Assembly: GCA_017557405.1 (NCBI GenBank)
Contig: JAFYYV010000002.1
Location: 36,049 to 100,048 of the forward strand
Reading direction: 5' to 3'
DNA from: Prevotella sp.
GTDB lineage: Bacteria > Bacteroidota > Bacteroidia > Bacteroidales > Bacteroidaceae
DNA length: 64,000 nucleotides
Below, piece after piece: positions 9,156 to 18,470 of the stretch. The position numbers were made by a program, and so were the translations under genes. A model generated the notes under the pieces. The model worked only from the letters and a program-made list of their open reading frames with translations, did no database searches and had not been told where the DNA came from. Position 1 is the stretch's first letter; each line of letters opens with the position of its first letter.

Positions 9156-9178
9156 CAATCAATACCTAACAACGCTTT

Positions 9179-9961
9179 ATGAAAAAACTATTATCCATCA
9201 TGGCCGCCTTTATGTTTGCCATTGGAGGCTATGCACAAAGCGACGACTTCGGTATCTGGACTTCCATCGAGGCCCAGAAGAAAATCAATAAGAAGTTCAG
9301 CGTCGCTTTGGAAGGAGAACTACGCACACGCGACAATGTGAAAACCAACGACCGCTGGAGCATCGGGCTCGATGCTAGTTACAAACTCACGAAATGGTTG
9401 AAGGCATCAGCAGGATACACTTTCCTCTACGACAATAACGAGCGAATCTCATATTATGAAGAAGGCGACAGGAAAGTGGAGAGCGGAGCTGTCAACGTTG
9501 GCGACCCCAAGAAACGCGCCGAGTATTGGGCACCTCGCCACCGATTCAACGTCTCGCTCACAGCATCGCAGTCGTTCGGTAATCTCGAAGTCTCGCTTCG
9601 TGAGCGTTGGCAATACACCTACCGCCCCGAGAAGACTGTCAGTTCTCGCTATTCCTATTGGGATGAGGAATGGGATGAAGAGGAACACTCCTTCCGCGGA
9701 AAGGGCAAGAATGTGTTGCGTAGCCGTCTACAATTGGAATACAAACTGAAGTCCATCGGTTTGACTCCTTATGCCAACGTCGAGTTGTACAATGCATGGG
9801 ACGTGCAGAAAACACGCTACACCATTGGAACCGAATACAAGATTACGAAGCAACACGCTATGGAATTCTTCTATCGTTATCAAGACATCCGCAGCAACGA
9901 CGACTTTGAACCAGAGCCCGACATGCACATCTTGGGTATAGGATACAAATTCAAATTCTAA
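9179..9961 (+). CDS. DUF2490 outer-membrane beta-barrel protein
   Basis: A 260-aa exported protein. Residues 1-19 are a signal peptide ending GGYAQ. The rest is amphipathic beta strands with aromatic girdles (RWSIGLDASYKLTKWLKASA, YNAWDVQKTRYTIGTEYKI), and the final strand HILGIGYKFKF ends in phenylalanine as outer-membrane barrels do. The gene lies 23 bp after the DUF4956 gene and closes the operon, ahead of a strong terminator. Its role with polyphosphate is unknown; a conserved but uncharacterised partner. Confidence 0.85.
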   Translation: MKKLLSIMAAFMFAIGGYAQSDDFGIWTSIEAQKKINKKFSVALEGELRTRDNVKTNDRWSIGLDASYKLTKWLKASAGYTFLYDNNERISYYEEGDRKVESGAVNVGDPKKRAEYWAPRHRFNVSLTASQSFGNLEVSLRERWQYTYRPEKTVSSRYSYWDEEWDEEEHSFRGKGKNVLRSRLQLEYKLKSIGLTPYANVELYNAWDVQKTRYTIGTEYKITKQHAMEFFYRYQDIRSNDDFEPEPDMHILGIGYKFKF

Positions 9962-9970
9962 AAACAAACG

Positions 9971-10007
9971 AAAGAGGGCGCAGGAAATGTCTTCCTGCGC
10001 CCTCTTT
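9971..10007. terminator. Bidirectional rho-independent terminator
   Basis: A perfect 16-bp GC-rich stem (9971-9986 with 9992-10007) and a 5-nt loop, flanked by A and T runs. It lies between convergent genes and serves both. Confidence 0.9.
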
Positions 10008-10021
10008 TTATGTTCATAATA

Positions 10022-10690
10022 TCACTCCACTTCCTTCTCACTCGCCACACGGATAAATTTGCCATCTGGTGAATAGGCGCGAGTATAAGTGTAGCGCCCC
10101 ATCTCAATATCGTAACCATAGGAGGCGAGGACAATCTCCTCTTTTTCCCAATCAACATACTCCACACCCTCTGTGGTAGGGAGTTGCTTGGCCGTGTTCT
10201 TGTCGGGATCGATGATGTAAGTCCATACGTTGCGAGCGTCGGGGCATCCCTCCACAATCACCTTTCCCTTTGGAGTGAGATAAGCCTTGGATGCAATGGC
10301 AATCTGATCGATGGGCACATCCACGGCATCGGCCTCCTGCGCTTTCATTTTTTCCCACTGAGCCTCCGCCATAGGATTGGTATGGCAAAGATTACGCACC
10401 GTGCCTGTACGTTCATCGACCAACCAAACGGAATAAACACCTGCAAGGTCGTCTTCGTTGGGAGCCTGCTCCTCATTTACGTACACGGCCATCTGGTCAT
10501 GACTGTCCACACGCAGGGCAGACTTCGGCAACTCTTCACCTTTCTTTACTTCTTGTTCAGTTTGTTCGACAATACGCATCGTGTCGCGTACCTCCTGCCC
10601 ATCCTCTTGCATGGGTTGGCTTTTTTCACCATTGCCTTTGCACCCTGCTGAAAAGAGTGATAAGACAATGAAAAACATCATCTTCTTCAT
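10022..10690 (-). CDS. Hypothetical lipoprotein
   Basis: A 222-aa protein with a lipoprotein signal (MKKMMFFIVLSLFSAGC, lipobox SAGC, Cys17) followed by a charged linker (EKSQPMQEDGQEVRD). The folded part holds strands such as VDSHDQMAVYV and GVYSVWLVDERTGTVRNLCH and a repeat-like beta pattern. I do not recognise a family. It starts 28 bp after the next lipoprotein gene (10719-11423), with which it is probably co-transcribed, and ends at a strong terminator. Confidence 0.7.
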   Translation of the reverse strand: MKKMMFFIVLSLFSAGCKGNGEKSQPMQEDGQEVRDTMRIVEQTEQEVKKGEELPKSALRVDSHDQMAVYVNEEQAPNEDDLAGVYSVWLVDERTGTVRNLCHTNPMAEAQWEKMKAQEADAVDVPIDQIAIASKAYLTPKGKVIVEGCPDARNVWTYIIDPDKNTAKQLPTTEGVEYVDWEKEEIVLASYGYDIEMGRYTYTRAYSPDGKFIRVASEKEVE

Positions 10691-10718
10691 ATCTATTCTT
10701 TTTTAGTTGTATTCAACG

Positions 10719-11423
10719 TCAATCATCATCCTCCTCATCCAACTCTCCGTTTTTCTTCATTTCCGACTCCATCTCGCGCCATTCTTCACGCAGTTCCACC
10801 TGCTTCCACACTTCGTTCGCTGCATCTCCATTCATGCCGTCTATCCAGGTGATCTGCAAATGGTTGAGTGGACCACCCACCGTATAACTGAGCGTCTGTT
10901 TGGCTGACAACATGGCATCCCCCCAATAGCAGACCTCAAAATCCTTGGTGTAGCGTCCATCACCGCCCATGGTGGCTCGCGAATGACGCTTCAAGATTAC
11001 CATACCCGTATCATCTGTTCCCATTAGACGCCACGTGGCATAATCATGGTCAAATTCCGAACCATCCTTCTTATACTCTGCCTTGAGTGAATCGATTTCA
11101 GCCTTCAGCAACTTCAAAACCTGCGGTGCAAGATAACGGCGCAGGATGGATTCATCCCATTTCTCTTCACCCTTCTTGGGAGCATGGCTGTAAAACTCCT
11201 CTATCAATTGCACAGCCAGCGTGTCGCGCTCGGCTTGAGGAAGTTTCAAAAACTCATCGTCCTCGGCAGAAACCTTATTAGCAGCGGTCTGAGCAACCAT
11301 GCTGTCTTCTGCAACCGCATCACCACTCTTCGATTCGACCTTCCCACTACACGACATGGCAGCCGTTGATACGGCAGCCAAAACAAACAATATGAAAAAA
11401 TGGCGTCTCATGAGCTTGTTCAT
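10719..11423 (-). CDS. Hypothetical lipoprotein
   Basis: A 234-aa protein with lipobox AAMSC after a hydrophobic signal (FILFVLAAVSTAAM). A helical region with QLIEEFYSH and ILRRYLAPQVLKLLKAEIDS recalls DUF3828-like domains, then strands (YTKDFEVCYWGDAM, TLSYTVGGPLNHLQITWIDG); the tail is acidic. The start at 11423 (or the ATG at 11411) is preferred over 11477 because a complete promoter lies at 11465-11496. A 22-bp-period repeat array lies just upstream of that promoter. Function unknown. Confidence 0.7.
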   Translation of the reverse strand: MNKLMRRHFFILFVLAAVSTAAMSCSGKVESKSGDAVAEDSMVAQTAANKVSAEDDEFLKLPQAERDTLAVQLIEEFYSHAPKKGEEKWDESILRRYLAPQVLKLLKAEIDSLKAEYKKDGSEFDHDYATWRLMGTDDTGMVILKRHSRATMGGDGRYTKDFEVCYWGDAMLSAKQTLSYTVGGPLNHLQITWIDGMNGDAANEVWKQVELREEWREMESEMKKNGELDEEDDD

Positions 11424-11464
11424 CAATTTAGTCTTTAGTATTGAGCATATAAACGATTTCCTGA

Positions 11465-11496
11465 CAAAAATACACAATTATTCGCATTCCGCCAAA
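11465..11496 (-). promoter_or_regulatory. Promoter of the two-lipoprotein operon
   Basis: On the minus strand TTTG (11493-11496) and TATTTTTG (11465-11472) are 20 bp apart. The 22-bp repeat array begins about 33 bp upstream of the -33 element. Confidence 0.7.
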
Positions 11497-11528
11497 TCTT
11501 TTCAAAAGATAATGCAAAAATACGGAAT

Positions 11529-11622
11529 CCGTACATGCCACGTGTACAGTTAGTACAAACCACATGTACTACTAGTACAAGCCCTATGTACTGCTAGTAC
11601 ATGTGGCTTGTACTGATTTAAA
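11529..11622. repeat. 22-bp-period tandem array A
   Basis: TGTAC(T/A) occurs at 11543, 11565, 11587 and 11609, and TAGTACA at 11551, 11573 and 11595: both words repeat every 22 bp exactly. The units also form inverted repeats, the best being CCACATGTACTA (11560-11571) with TAGTACATGTGG (11595-11606). It sits between the stop of the beta-helix protein gene and the promoter of the lipoprotein operon. Confidence 0.85.
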
Positions 11623-11662
11623 GCTTATGTTTAAACAGATGTTGAACTTCTAGCCACCGCGA

Positions 11663-13858
11663 TTACTTGGCTGTAAAGCTATGGACGTTAGTGCTGCCCA
11701 CCGTCGAGGAACCGAGATAGAGGCCGTGGAAAACTGTAGTGGCATCAGTAGGAGGCGTTGTTGATGACCAGATGGTATAAGATCCGTTCTTCGTCATTCC
11801 CTTGGCTGTGACAAGCGACAGATTATTGGTAACCTTGGCCGCGAAGCTGTAAGTCACGAGATTGTTACCCGATGCATCAGCAAGCGTGTAATAGGTATTG
11901 GCGGCATAACTACTTGGCTTGGTGAGGAAAGCATAACCCTGTTTGGCATTCGAGACGGTACCCGACGTGCTGCTTTGCTTTCCTCCCGCACTGATGCCAA
12001 TGCCAGTGCCTGTAATCTGGATGTAATTGTTGTTGTCGCAATCGAAGCCTTCGTCAGGATCACCTTTGGTCATATAGGCCAACACAACACCATCCCCGAT
12101 GGTGATGGCCCCCGTGGTTTCCATATTGGAATCTACGGCATCGTTGCCTGTAGAGTAGCAGACGGAAACACCTCCGTTGAAAGAAATCTTACCCGCGGAA
12201 TTCATGCAATCATCATAGCATTCGAAATAATGTTTACCGCCACGGATATCGATGGCAGTCTTTGACTCTAAACCTTCAGCGCCATTGGTTTTCGTGTTCA
12301 CGGTAGTTTCGCCACCGTAGAGGATCGCAGCACAAATCACTTTGATGGCTTTGGAATCAGAACCTGCAGATTCTCTTCCACCACCGCCACCACCTGGTCC
12401 CCAACCACCAGGACCACCAGGGCCACCACCGCCGCCACTCGAACCACTACTACCGAGCGAGGCGCCTGTGGTATTGACAGTCAGGGTTGGACCTGTTCCA
12501 TCAGCGAGACCTTGTGTATAGGAACCCTTCACGTCCGTATATATAATCTTCAAGATCCTTCCAGTAGTAACCTTCTTTACCCCATAACCAGCACGAATGC
12601 CTTTACCACCAGTACCGTTCATATTGATGGTGATAGTGCCAGCGTTGAGCGCTATGTTCAGGGCTTTCAAACCCTTAGCGGTATAGTTGTCGCTACTGCC
12701 CGTCTGACCTGCACCACTATTGGTGATAGTCAATGTGCCACCATTAGTAGTAATGGCATCTTCTGCCGAAACACCGCGTCCTGCAGTACCCGTGATGGTC
12801 ATATTGATTGTTCCGCCATTCTGAGTGAACGATGCCGCCTTGATGCCCACCGTGTAGGATGGGTCGCTGGTGTTGGAAAGGTCAATAGCTCCACTAGCTT
12901 TCAAAGTGAGTGCGCCATCATTCACGATCACAGCACCTTCACTCTTGATGCACTTGGCAGCCTTGGCCGTGACATTAATGTCGAGCGTTCCACCCTTGAT
13001 AACGACCTCGCCCGTATTGTCTTCGTCTTCATCAGTGGAGATAACCTTGTCGTTGTCATCGGTTTCGAAACTCAATTGGATTCCATCGTCGCCCACGTTC
13101 TTAATGGTTACCGAACCGCCATTCTGTTGGAAGAACTGATTCACGTTGAATCCATCGCCTACAGCACCTAGAATATTGATGGTGCCTACGGTCTTCTTCA
13201 GTTGCACGTATTCCTTACCCCAGAAGGCATGAGCCGTGTTACCTGTGATGTTCAACGTGCCTCCGCCCTTGAACTCGGTATGACCTTTCACTGCAAAGCA
13301 AGCTTTCTGTTTTCCACCCGTTCCATCGGTCAACGTGTTGTTGGTACCATCGGCTAATTCAACTGAAATACGTTTCCCATCGCGGATATTGATAGCAGCA
13401 CTATCAGGATTGTTCAAAGTCAATCCGTTCAGGACGAACGAAGCTTTTAAGTCACCATCCATATAAAACGAACCATTGGAGGACGTTCCGCTGAGCGCGT
13501 AAGTGATTTCATCGGTCACGTTAGCGTCCTGCACAATACTCACATGAGCATTGCGAGTCGTAATCGTTAAGTTCTTGGCAATGTTTCCTGCCACTTTCAC
13601 AGCAGCGTTAGTGCCATTATAGCTCACACTCACGGTATTGTCTGTTACGGCCGTTTGGTCAATATACATGCTTTTCACCTCGCTCAAAGCAAAGGTCTTA
13701 CCCATGATTTCCACATCAGTACCATTGCTATACACCATATCCCCTGCTTGAGCGGCAGGAATCTGATACGTCACATTCCCCACTTCGACATTCAACGTTT
13801 GGGACTTGGACACAATGGCTATAGAAATAGCCGCAATAAGTATTATGATTCTTCTCAT
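11663..13858 (-). CDS. Secreted carbohydrate-binding domain-containing protein (Cthe_2159 / DUF4353 type)
   Basis: A 731-aa secreted protein with a signal peptide (MRRIIILIAAISIAIVSKSQ). Residues about 22-75 form a short beta module (VEVGNVTYQIPA, KTFALSEVKSMYI). The bulk is a parallel beta-helix-like repeat of short Gly/Asn/Thr turns (GGGTLNITGN, GGSVTIKNVGDDGIQL, GGTLDINVTAKAAKCIKSEG) typical of Cthe_2159, a polysaccharide-binding fold from Clostridium thermocellum. A Gly/Pro-rich stretch interrupts it near residues 465-495. Acidic Asp-rich loops suggest calcium sites (inference). Its start overlaps the stop of the small secreted gene upstream by ATGA, so translation is probably coupled. 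Confidence 0.8.
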   Translation of the reverse strand: MRRIIILIAAISIAIVSKSQTLNVEVGNVTYQIPAAQAGDMVYSNGTDVEIMGKTFALSEVKSMYIDQTAVTDNTVSVSYNGTNAAVKVAGNIAKNLTITTRNAHVSIVQDANVTDEITYALSGTSSNGSFYMDGDLKASFVLNGLTLNNPDSAAINIRDGKRISVELADGTNNTLTDGTGGKQKACFAVKGHTEFKGGGTLNITGNTAHAFWGKEYVQLKKTVGTINILGAVGDGFNVNQFFQQNGGSVTIKNVGDDGIQLSFETDDNDKVISTDEDEDNTGEVVIKGGTLDINVTAKAAKCIKSEGAVIVNDGALTLKASGAIDLSNTSDPSYTVGIKAASFTQNGGTINMTITGTAGRGVSAEDAITTNGGTLTITNSGAGQTGSSDNYTAKGLKALNIALNAGTITINMNGTGGKGIRAGYGVKKVTTGRILKIIYTDVKGSYTQGLADGTGPTLTVNTTGASLGSSGSSGGGGGPGGPGGWGPGGGGGGRESAGSDSKAIKVICAAILYGGETTVNTKTNGAEGLESKTAIDIRGGKHYFECYDDCMNSAGKISFNGGVSVCYSTGNDAVDSNMETTGAITIGDGVVLAYMTKGDPDEGFDCDNNNYIQITGTGIGISAGGKQSSTSGTVSNAKQGYAFLTKPSSYAANTYYTLADASGNNLVTYSFAAKVTNNLSLVTAKGMTKNGSYTIWSSTTPPTDATTVFHGLYLGSSTVGSTNVHSFTAK

Positions 13859-14262
13859 TTTACTGCGATTTTATAGATTTTGTCACTCTGCTTGACAATA
13901 TAAACGCCCATTGAGAGCATCTGTCTTGCTTGTTGGAGATTGCTGAATCTGCCCATGCTCACACCCGATGTTGTAAACACTTCCACCTCGGTATTGCTAT
14001 CTGTAGGCAGAGTCTCAACTATGTTAGTGACTGTAGAGTTCGTGAAATACATCTTGTTCAAATCCGAGAGACTGAAGGTTTGGTTCGTCTCACTATTCAC
14101 CGCCACCAACAGTCCGTTGGAAAAAGTGATTTTCAGGTTGCTGACCGAGAGGCAGGCCACAGTGCCATCGTTGCTTCGGAAAGCAAGATAATCATAGTCG
14201 GCAGCCTGGACAGAAAGGGCAAACGCCACGAAAACAATCGGTATTATCAATAATCGTTTCAT
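13855..14262 (-). CDS. Small secreted protein with type IX-like C-terminal tail
   Basis: A 135-aa protein: signal peptide (MKRLLIIPIVFVAFALSVQA), a beta module (YLAFRSNDGTVACLSVSNLK, FSLSDLNKMYF) and a C-terminal region EVFTTSGVSMGRF...GVYIVKQSDKIYKIAVK that resembles sorting or anchoring tails of Prevotella secreted proteins. The beta module recurs at the N-terminus of the downstream partner. The start at 14262 is chosen because residues upstream have no signal peptide and would overlap the -7 box. It is coupled by a 4-bp overlap to the large secreted gene. Precise function unknown. Confidence 0.7.
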   Translation of the reverse strand: MKRLLIIPIVFVAFALSVQAADYDYLAFRSNDGTVACLSVSNLKITFSNGLLVAVNSETNQTFSLSDLNKMYFTNSTVTNIVETLPTDSNTEVEVFTTSGVSMGRFSNLQQARQMLSMGVYIVKQSDKIYKIAVK

Positions 14263-14296
14263 AACCAAATAATGTCTTGATGGAATTGATGATGCC

Positions 14297-14304
14297 ACAA
14301 AGGT
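14297..14304 (-). promoter_or_regulatory. -7 element for the small/large secreted pair
   Basis: The minus strand reads TACCTTTG (TAnnTTTG). The usual -33 position falls inside the asd terminator hairpin and has no TTTG. Confidence 0.5.
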
Positions 14305-14305
14305 A

Positions 14306-14348
14306 CAAAAAAAATGCCTATTCACTTTCTTTTTTCAGTGAACAGGCA
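14306..14348 (-). terminator. Rho-independent terminator of asd
   Basis: On the minus strand a 12-bp stem (one G-U pair; 14337-14348 with 14315-14326), a 10-nt loop and a run of Ts (14306-14314). It lies about 55 bp after the asd stop. Confidence 0.85.
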
Positions 14349-14403
14349 AATAAATTCAGCAAAATGTGGATTAGAACCACTCTCTGCGTATATGAATTAG
14401 GTA

Positions 14404-15414
14404 TTATTTTACATTACCAACCTTGATAAGATATTCGGCAATCTGCACAGCGTTAAGGGCAGCACCTTTGCGGATCTGGTCGCCAGAAAGCCAGAAGGTC
14501 AAACCGTTTTCATCGGCCAAGTCCTTGCGAATGCGACCCACATAGACATCATCCTTACCTGCAGTCTCAAGCGGCATGGGATAAACAAGGTTCGAGGGAT
14601 CATCTTTCAATGTGCAACCAGGTGCAGCAGCGATGGCGGCACGAGCTTCCTCGACGCTGATAGGACGCTCTGTCTCAATCCAAACGCTCTCAGAGTGACT
14701 ACGCAATGAACTCACGCGTACACACATGGCAGAACAACGGGCATCGGTATGCATGATTTTTCGTGTCTCATTGAACATCTTCATCTCTTCCTTCGTGTAA
14801 CCGTTTTCGGTAAACACGTCAATCTGGGGAATCACGTTATAAGCCAACTGATGCGGGAACTTCTTGACTGTAACAGGCTGATCGTTCACTATTTCGTTAT
14901 ATTGTTGCTGTAATTCTGCCATAGCTGCGGCTCCTGCACCACTAGCACTCTGATAACTGGCCACATGGATGCGACGGATATGACTCAGGTTCTCAAGAGG
15001 CTGCAGAACTGTGACCATCATGATGGTAGTGCAATTGGGATTGGCGATGATGCCACGCGGACGATTCAATGCATCGTCAGGATTGCACTCAGGCACTACC
15101 AAGGGGACATCATCATCCATGCGGAAAGCACTCGAGTTATCAATCATCACGGCGCCATACTTCGTGATGGTCTCGGCAAACTCTTTGGAAGTACCACCAC
15201 CAGCTGACACAAAGGCGATGTCGATGTCGCGGAAGTCGTCATTGTGCTGCAGAAGTTTCACCTCATATTCTTTTCCTTTGAAGGTATATTTACGGCCAGC
15301 ACTACGCTCACTACCAAAAAGAACCAACTCATCCATCGGAAAAACACGCTCGGCGAGAATGCGCAGGAACTCTTGTCCCACGGCTCCGCTTGCACCAACA
15401 ATTGCTACTTTCAT
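14404..15414 (-). CDS. asd: Aspartate-semialdehyde dehydrogenase
   Basis: A 336-aa enzyme, the usual length. It makes L-aspartate 4-semialdehyde from aspartyl phosphate with NADPH, the branch point to lysine/diaminopimelate, threonine and methionine. Seen: nucleotide-binding GASGAVGQ at 7-14, [11 protein letters not shown] (70-80), the catalytic Cys128 in ANPNCTT, the [10 protein letters not shown] substrate loop (156-165) and catalytic His240 in SLRSHSES. Single-gene transcript with its own promoter and terminator. Confidence 0.97.
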   Translation of the reverse strand: MKVAIVGASGAVGQEFLRILAERVFPMDELVLFGSERSAGRKYTFKGKEYEVKLLQHNDDFRDIDIAFVSAGGGTSKEFAETITKYGAVMIDNSSAFRMDDDVPLVVPECNPDDALNRPRGIIANPNCTTIMMVTVLQPLENLSHIRRIHVASYQSASGAGAAAMAELQQQYNEIVNDQPVTVKKFPHQLAYNVIPQIDVFTENGYTKEEMKMFNETRKIMHTDARCSAMCVRVSSLRSHSESVWIETERPISVEEARAAIAAAPGCTLKDDPSNLVYPMPLETAGKDDVYVGRIRKDLADENGLTFWLSGDQIRKGAALNAVQIAEYLIKVGNVK

Positions 15415-15482
15415 CTTGATTAATTTCTCTTTATATTTTTATAATAGTTGTTGACTCAATCACAAATCATTTTTTTCGGCTG

Positions 15483-15490
15483 CAAAATTA
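15483..15490 (-). promoter_or_regulatory. -7 element for asd
   Basis: The minus strand reads TAATTTTG (TAnnTTTG), placing the transcription start about 60 nt before the asd start codon. No clear -33. Confidence 0.5.
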
Positions 15491-15570
15491 CAACTTTTCC
15501 CTCGTTTATGCGAATATTTGATATTTTTTTTGCACCTTTGCATAGCGAATTGCAAAACGAAGACATATTT

Positions 15571-17697
15571 ATGCCGAATTTATCCCAATATTTCCCCATT
15601 GCTGACCCTACGTTGATTTTCTTCGTAGTTTTGCTGATTATCCTATCGGCACCTATCATCATGGGAAAGCTACGCATTCCACATATCATCGGCATGGTAT
15701 TGGCTGGAGTTCTAGTGGGACAATACGGCTTAAATATTTTGAAGCGCGATGAGTCGTTTGAGCTTTTTGGAAAGGTGGGACTCTACTATATCATGTTCCT
15801 CGCCTCGCTCGAAATGGACATGGATGGACTTCGGAAGAACGCGAAACGCATAAGCATTTTCGGATTGCTGACCTTTGCTATTCCTTTTGGCGCCATGTTC
15901 CTTACTGCCATTACCTTATTGGGTTATTCGACGAAGACCTCATTCCTGATGGGTGCGTTGATGGCATCAAACACGTTGATAGCCTACCCCATTGTGGGAC
16001 GCTATGGTCTGCAACGCAAACCGAGCGTAACGTTGAGCGTAGGTGGTTCGATGCTCTCTCTGCTACTGGCACTCATTTGTTTGGCCGCACTCGTGGCTGC
16101 ACACGATGGCAACAGTGGATGGCTCTTCTGGCTATGGTTCTTGCTAAAGTTCGTGCTTTTTTGCGCCTTCCTGTTCTTCATCATCCCACGATTGGCTCGC
16201 TGGTTCCTACGCCGATACAGCGATGCCGTGATGCAGTTCATATTCGTGATGTCACTGCTCTTCATGAGTGCCGCATTGAGCGAGGCTGTCGGATTGGAAG
16301 GCATCGTGGGCGCATTCTTGTCAGGACTTATCCTGAACCGATACATCCCCCACGTGTCACCCTTGATGAATCGCATTGAATTCATCGGAAACGCACTCTT
16401 CATCCCCTATTTCCTTATTGGCGTGGGTATGCTTATCAATGTGCGGCTGCTCTTCGAAGGTGGCGCCATCATCTGGATAGTGCTGGCAATGGTGTTCTTC
16501 GGTACTTTCGGCAAGGCGGCTGCGGCTTATATTGCATGCCTATTCTTCCGCATGCCCGTCTCGTCAGGCCATATGATGTTCGGTCTGACCTCTGCCCACG
16601 CAGCTGGAGCCATTGCGATGGTCATGGTGGGAATGAACATTCACGTAGGTAATGGATATCTCGTGAGCGATGACATTTTGAATGGTGTCATTATCATGAT
16701 TCTCTTTACTTGTATCATCTCCACACTCGTTACGGAGGCAGCAGCACAACAAATCACCATCCGCGACAAAGATATGCCACGTGACGATGGAAATGCCGAT
16801 GGTGACGACGAGAAGATGCTCATTCCTGTGAAATATCCTGAATATGCCAACCGATTGATTAATCTGGCCATATTGACCCGCAATGCGAAACTGAACAGAG
16901 GATTGGTGGCGTTGAATGTTGTTTATGATGATGCCAACATGCGGCGCAATCAGGAAAACGGACAACAACTGCTTGAAAAAGTAACACAATATGCTGCAGG
17001 AAGCGATGTTAGAGTGCAAACACAAGTGCGCATCGCCGCCAACATCGCCAATGGCATCAAGCATGCTTTCAAGGAATTCCGTGCCAGCGAGATCATCATT
17101 GGCATGCACCAGCATAAAGAGGTGTCGCCAAAGTTCTGGGGCGAGTTCCACCAAAGCCTATTTAATGGGCTGAATCGCCAAATCATTATGGCACGACTGA
17201 AGCAACCGCTCAATACTGTACGACGTATCCAGGTGGCTGTGCCATCGAGAGCCCAATTCGAACCAGGTTTCTACCGATGGTTGGAACGTCTGTCACGTCT
17301 GGCCGAGAATCTGGAATGCCGCATCATCTTCCACGGACGTGACGATACTCTTGCTCTTTTGCGCGAATATGTGCAAAACCGCCACCAAAGCGTAAGGGCT
17401 GAGTATTTGTCAATGACACATTGGAACGAACTTCCACAACTCGCCGGCACCATCGCCGAAGATCATCTCTTCGTGGTGGTTACCGCCCGTAAAGGAACCG
17501 TTTCTTATAAGACAGCCATGGAGCGACTTCCCGAAGAACTGACACGTTACTTCAGCGGAACAAGCATGATGATTATCTTCCCCGATCAATTCGGCGACGC
17601 TATGGACGAAATGACATTCGCACAGCCACAACATACTGAGGAGCAAAGTGCTTACGATATTGTGCGCGGCTGGCTGAAACGGACAATAAAACTATAA
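15571..17697 (+). CDS. Cation:proton antiporter (CPA2, KefB-like) with C-terminal USP-like region
   Basis: A 708-aa protein. Residues 1-410 hold about 12 transmembrane helices of the Na+/H+ exchanger fold, including the conserved [20 protein letters not shown] (about 31-50), [17 protein letters not shown] in the core helix, and [18 protein letters not shown]. The C-terminal 280 residues are soluble with two universal-stress-protein-like halves ([38 protein letters not shown]), a common fusion in Bacteroidetes. The ion is unknown. The start at 15571 is preferred: the longer frame to 15448 adds a non-conserved, low-quality leader. The next gene follows after 5 bp, so they are co-transcribed. 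Confidence 0.88.
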   Translation: MPNLSQYFPIADPTLIFFVVLLIILSAPIIMGKLRIPHIIGMVLAGVLVGQYGLNILKRDESFELFGKVGLYYIMFLASLEMDMDGLRKNAKRISIFGLLTFAIPFGAMFLTAITLLGYSTKTSFLMGALMASNTLIAYPIVGRYGLQRKPSVTLSVGGSMLSLLLALICLAALVAAHDGNSGWLFWLWFLLKFVLFCAFLFFIIPRLARWFLRRYSDAVMQFIFVMSLLFMSAALSEAVGLEGIVGAFLSGLILNRYIPHVSPLMNRIEFIGNALFIPYFLIGVGMLINVRLLFEGGAIIWIVLAMVFFGTFGKAAAAYIACLFFRMPVSSGHMMFGLTSAHAAGAIAMVMVGMNIHVGNGYLVSDDILNGVIIMILFTCIISTLVTEAAAQQITIRDKDMPRDDGNADGDDEKMLIPVKYPEYANRLINLAILTRNAKLNRGLVALNVVYDDANMRRNQENGQQLLEKVTQYAAGSDVRVQTQVRIAANIANGIKHAFKEFRASEIIIGMHQHKEVSPKFWGEFHQSLFNGLNRQIIMARLKQPLNTVRRIQVAVPSRAQFEPGFYRWLERLSRLAENLECRIIFHGRDDTLALLREYVQNRHQSVRAEYLSMTHWNELPQLAGTIAEDHLFVVVTARKGTVSYKTAMERLPEELTRYFSGTSMMIIFPDQFGDAMDEMTFAQPQHTEEQSAYDIVRGWLKRTIKL

Positions 17698-17702
17698 AAA
17701 CA

Positions 17703-18470
17703 ATGATAGATATTCAAGGAATCACCAAAAGTTTCGGTTCACTACAAGTGCTCAAAGGCATCGACCTCCATATCGACAAAGGCGAGGTGGTCAGCATTGT
17801 GGGACCCAGTGGTGCTGGAAAGACAACACTATTGCAAATCATTGGTACACTCGATAAACCCGATGCTGGTACTGTGCATGTTGATGGAATCGACACTACC
17901 ACGCTTAGTCAGAAGAAATTGAGCGACTTCCGCAACCAGCACATCGGTTTTGTGTTCCAGTTCCACCAACTGCTACCCGAGTTCACGGCTATCGAAAATA
18001 TTATGATACCCGCCTTCATCGCAGGGAAATCACATAAAGAAGCCCAGCAACGAGCACAAGAGTTGCTCGATTTCATGGGACTTACTGAACGCGCTAGCCA
18101 TAAACCCGCTGAACTTTCGGGTGGTGAAAAGCAACGCATTGCTGTAGCTCGTGCATTGGTCAACAATCCTGCTGTGATTTTGGCAGATGAACCTAGTGGA
18201 AGCCTTGATAGCAAAAACAAAGCCGAACTGCATCAACTATTCTTCGACCTTCGCGATCGTTACGGACAAACTTTCGTGATTGTGACCCACGACGAGTCGT
18301 TGGCAAGCATTACCGACCGCACTATCCATCTGCGCGATGGTCTCATAGAAGATCCATCCCCACTCCCCACGTCAACAGAAGACGAGGAAGTTATCCAACA
18401 CCCAACACCCAACATCCAAGAAGAACCATGTCAAATCTCAGACTCGGCGACTACAATCGCCTCAGAATAA
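17703..18470 (+). CDS. ABC transporter ATP-binding protein, LolD-like
   Basis: A 255-aa ATPase of the MacB/LolD class. Walker [10 protein letters not shown] (34-42), Q-loop [18 protein letters not shown], signature [15 protein letters not shown], Walker [13 protein letters not shown] and switch His in VTHDES are intact. No permease gene is adjacent, so the transport partner (lipoprotein release or other) is unproven. After the conserved core ends (near residue 215) a 40-residue Pro/Glu/Thr-rich tail runs into the next gene: the last 43 bp overlap the start of the S1-domain gene in another frame. LolD proteins usually lack such a tail. Confidence 0.88.
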   Translation: MIDIQGITKSFGSLQVLKGIDLHIDKGEVVSIVGPSGAGKTTLLQIIGTLDKPDAGTVHVDGIDTTTLSQKKLSDFRNQHIGFVFQFHQLLPEFTAIENIMIPAFIAGKSHKEAQQRAQELLDFMGLTERASHKPAELSGGEKQRIAVARALVNNPAVILADEPSGSLDSKNKAELHQLFFDLRDRYGQTFVIVTHDESLASITDRTIHLRDGLIEDPSPLPTSTEDEEVIQHPTPNIQEEPCQISDSATTIASE

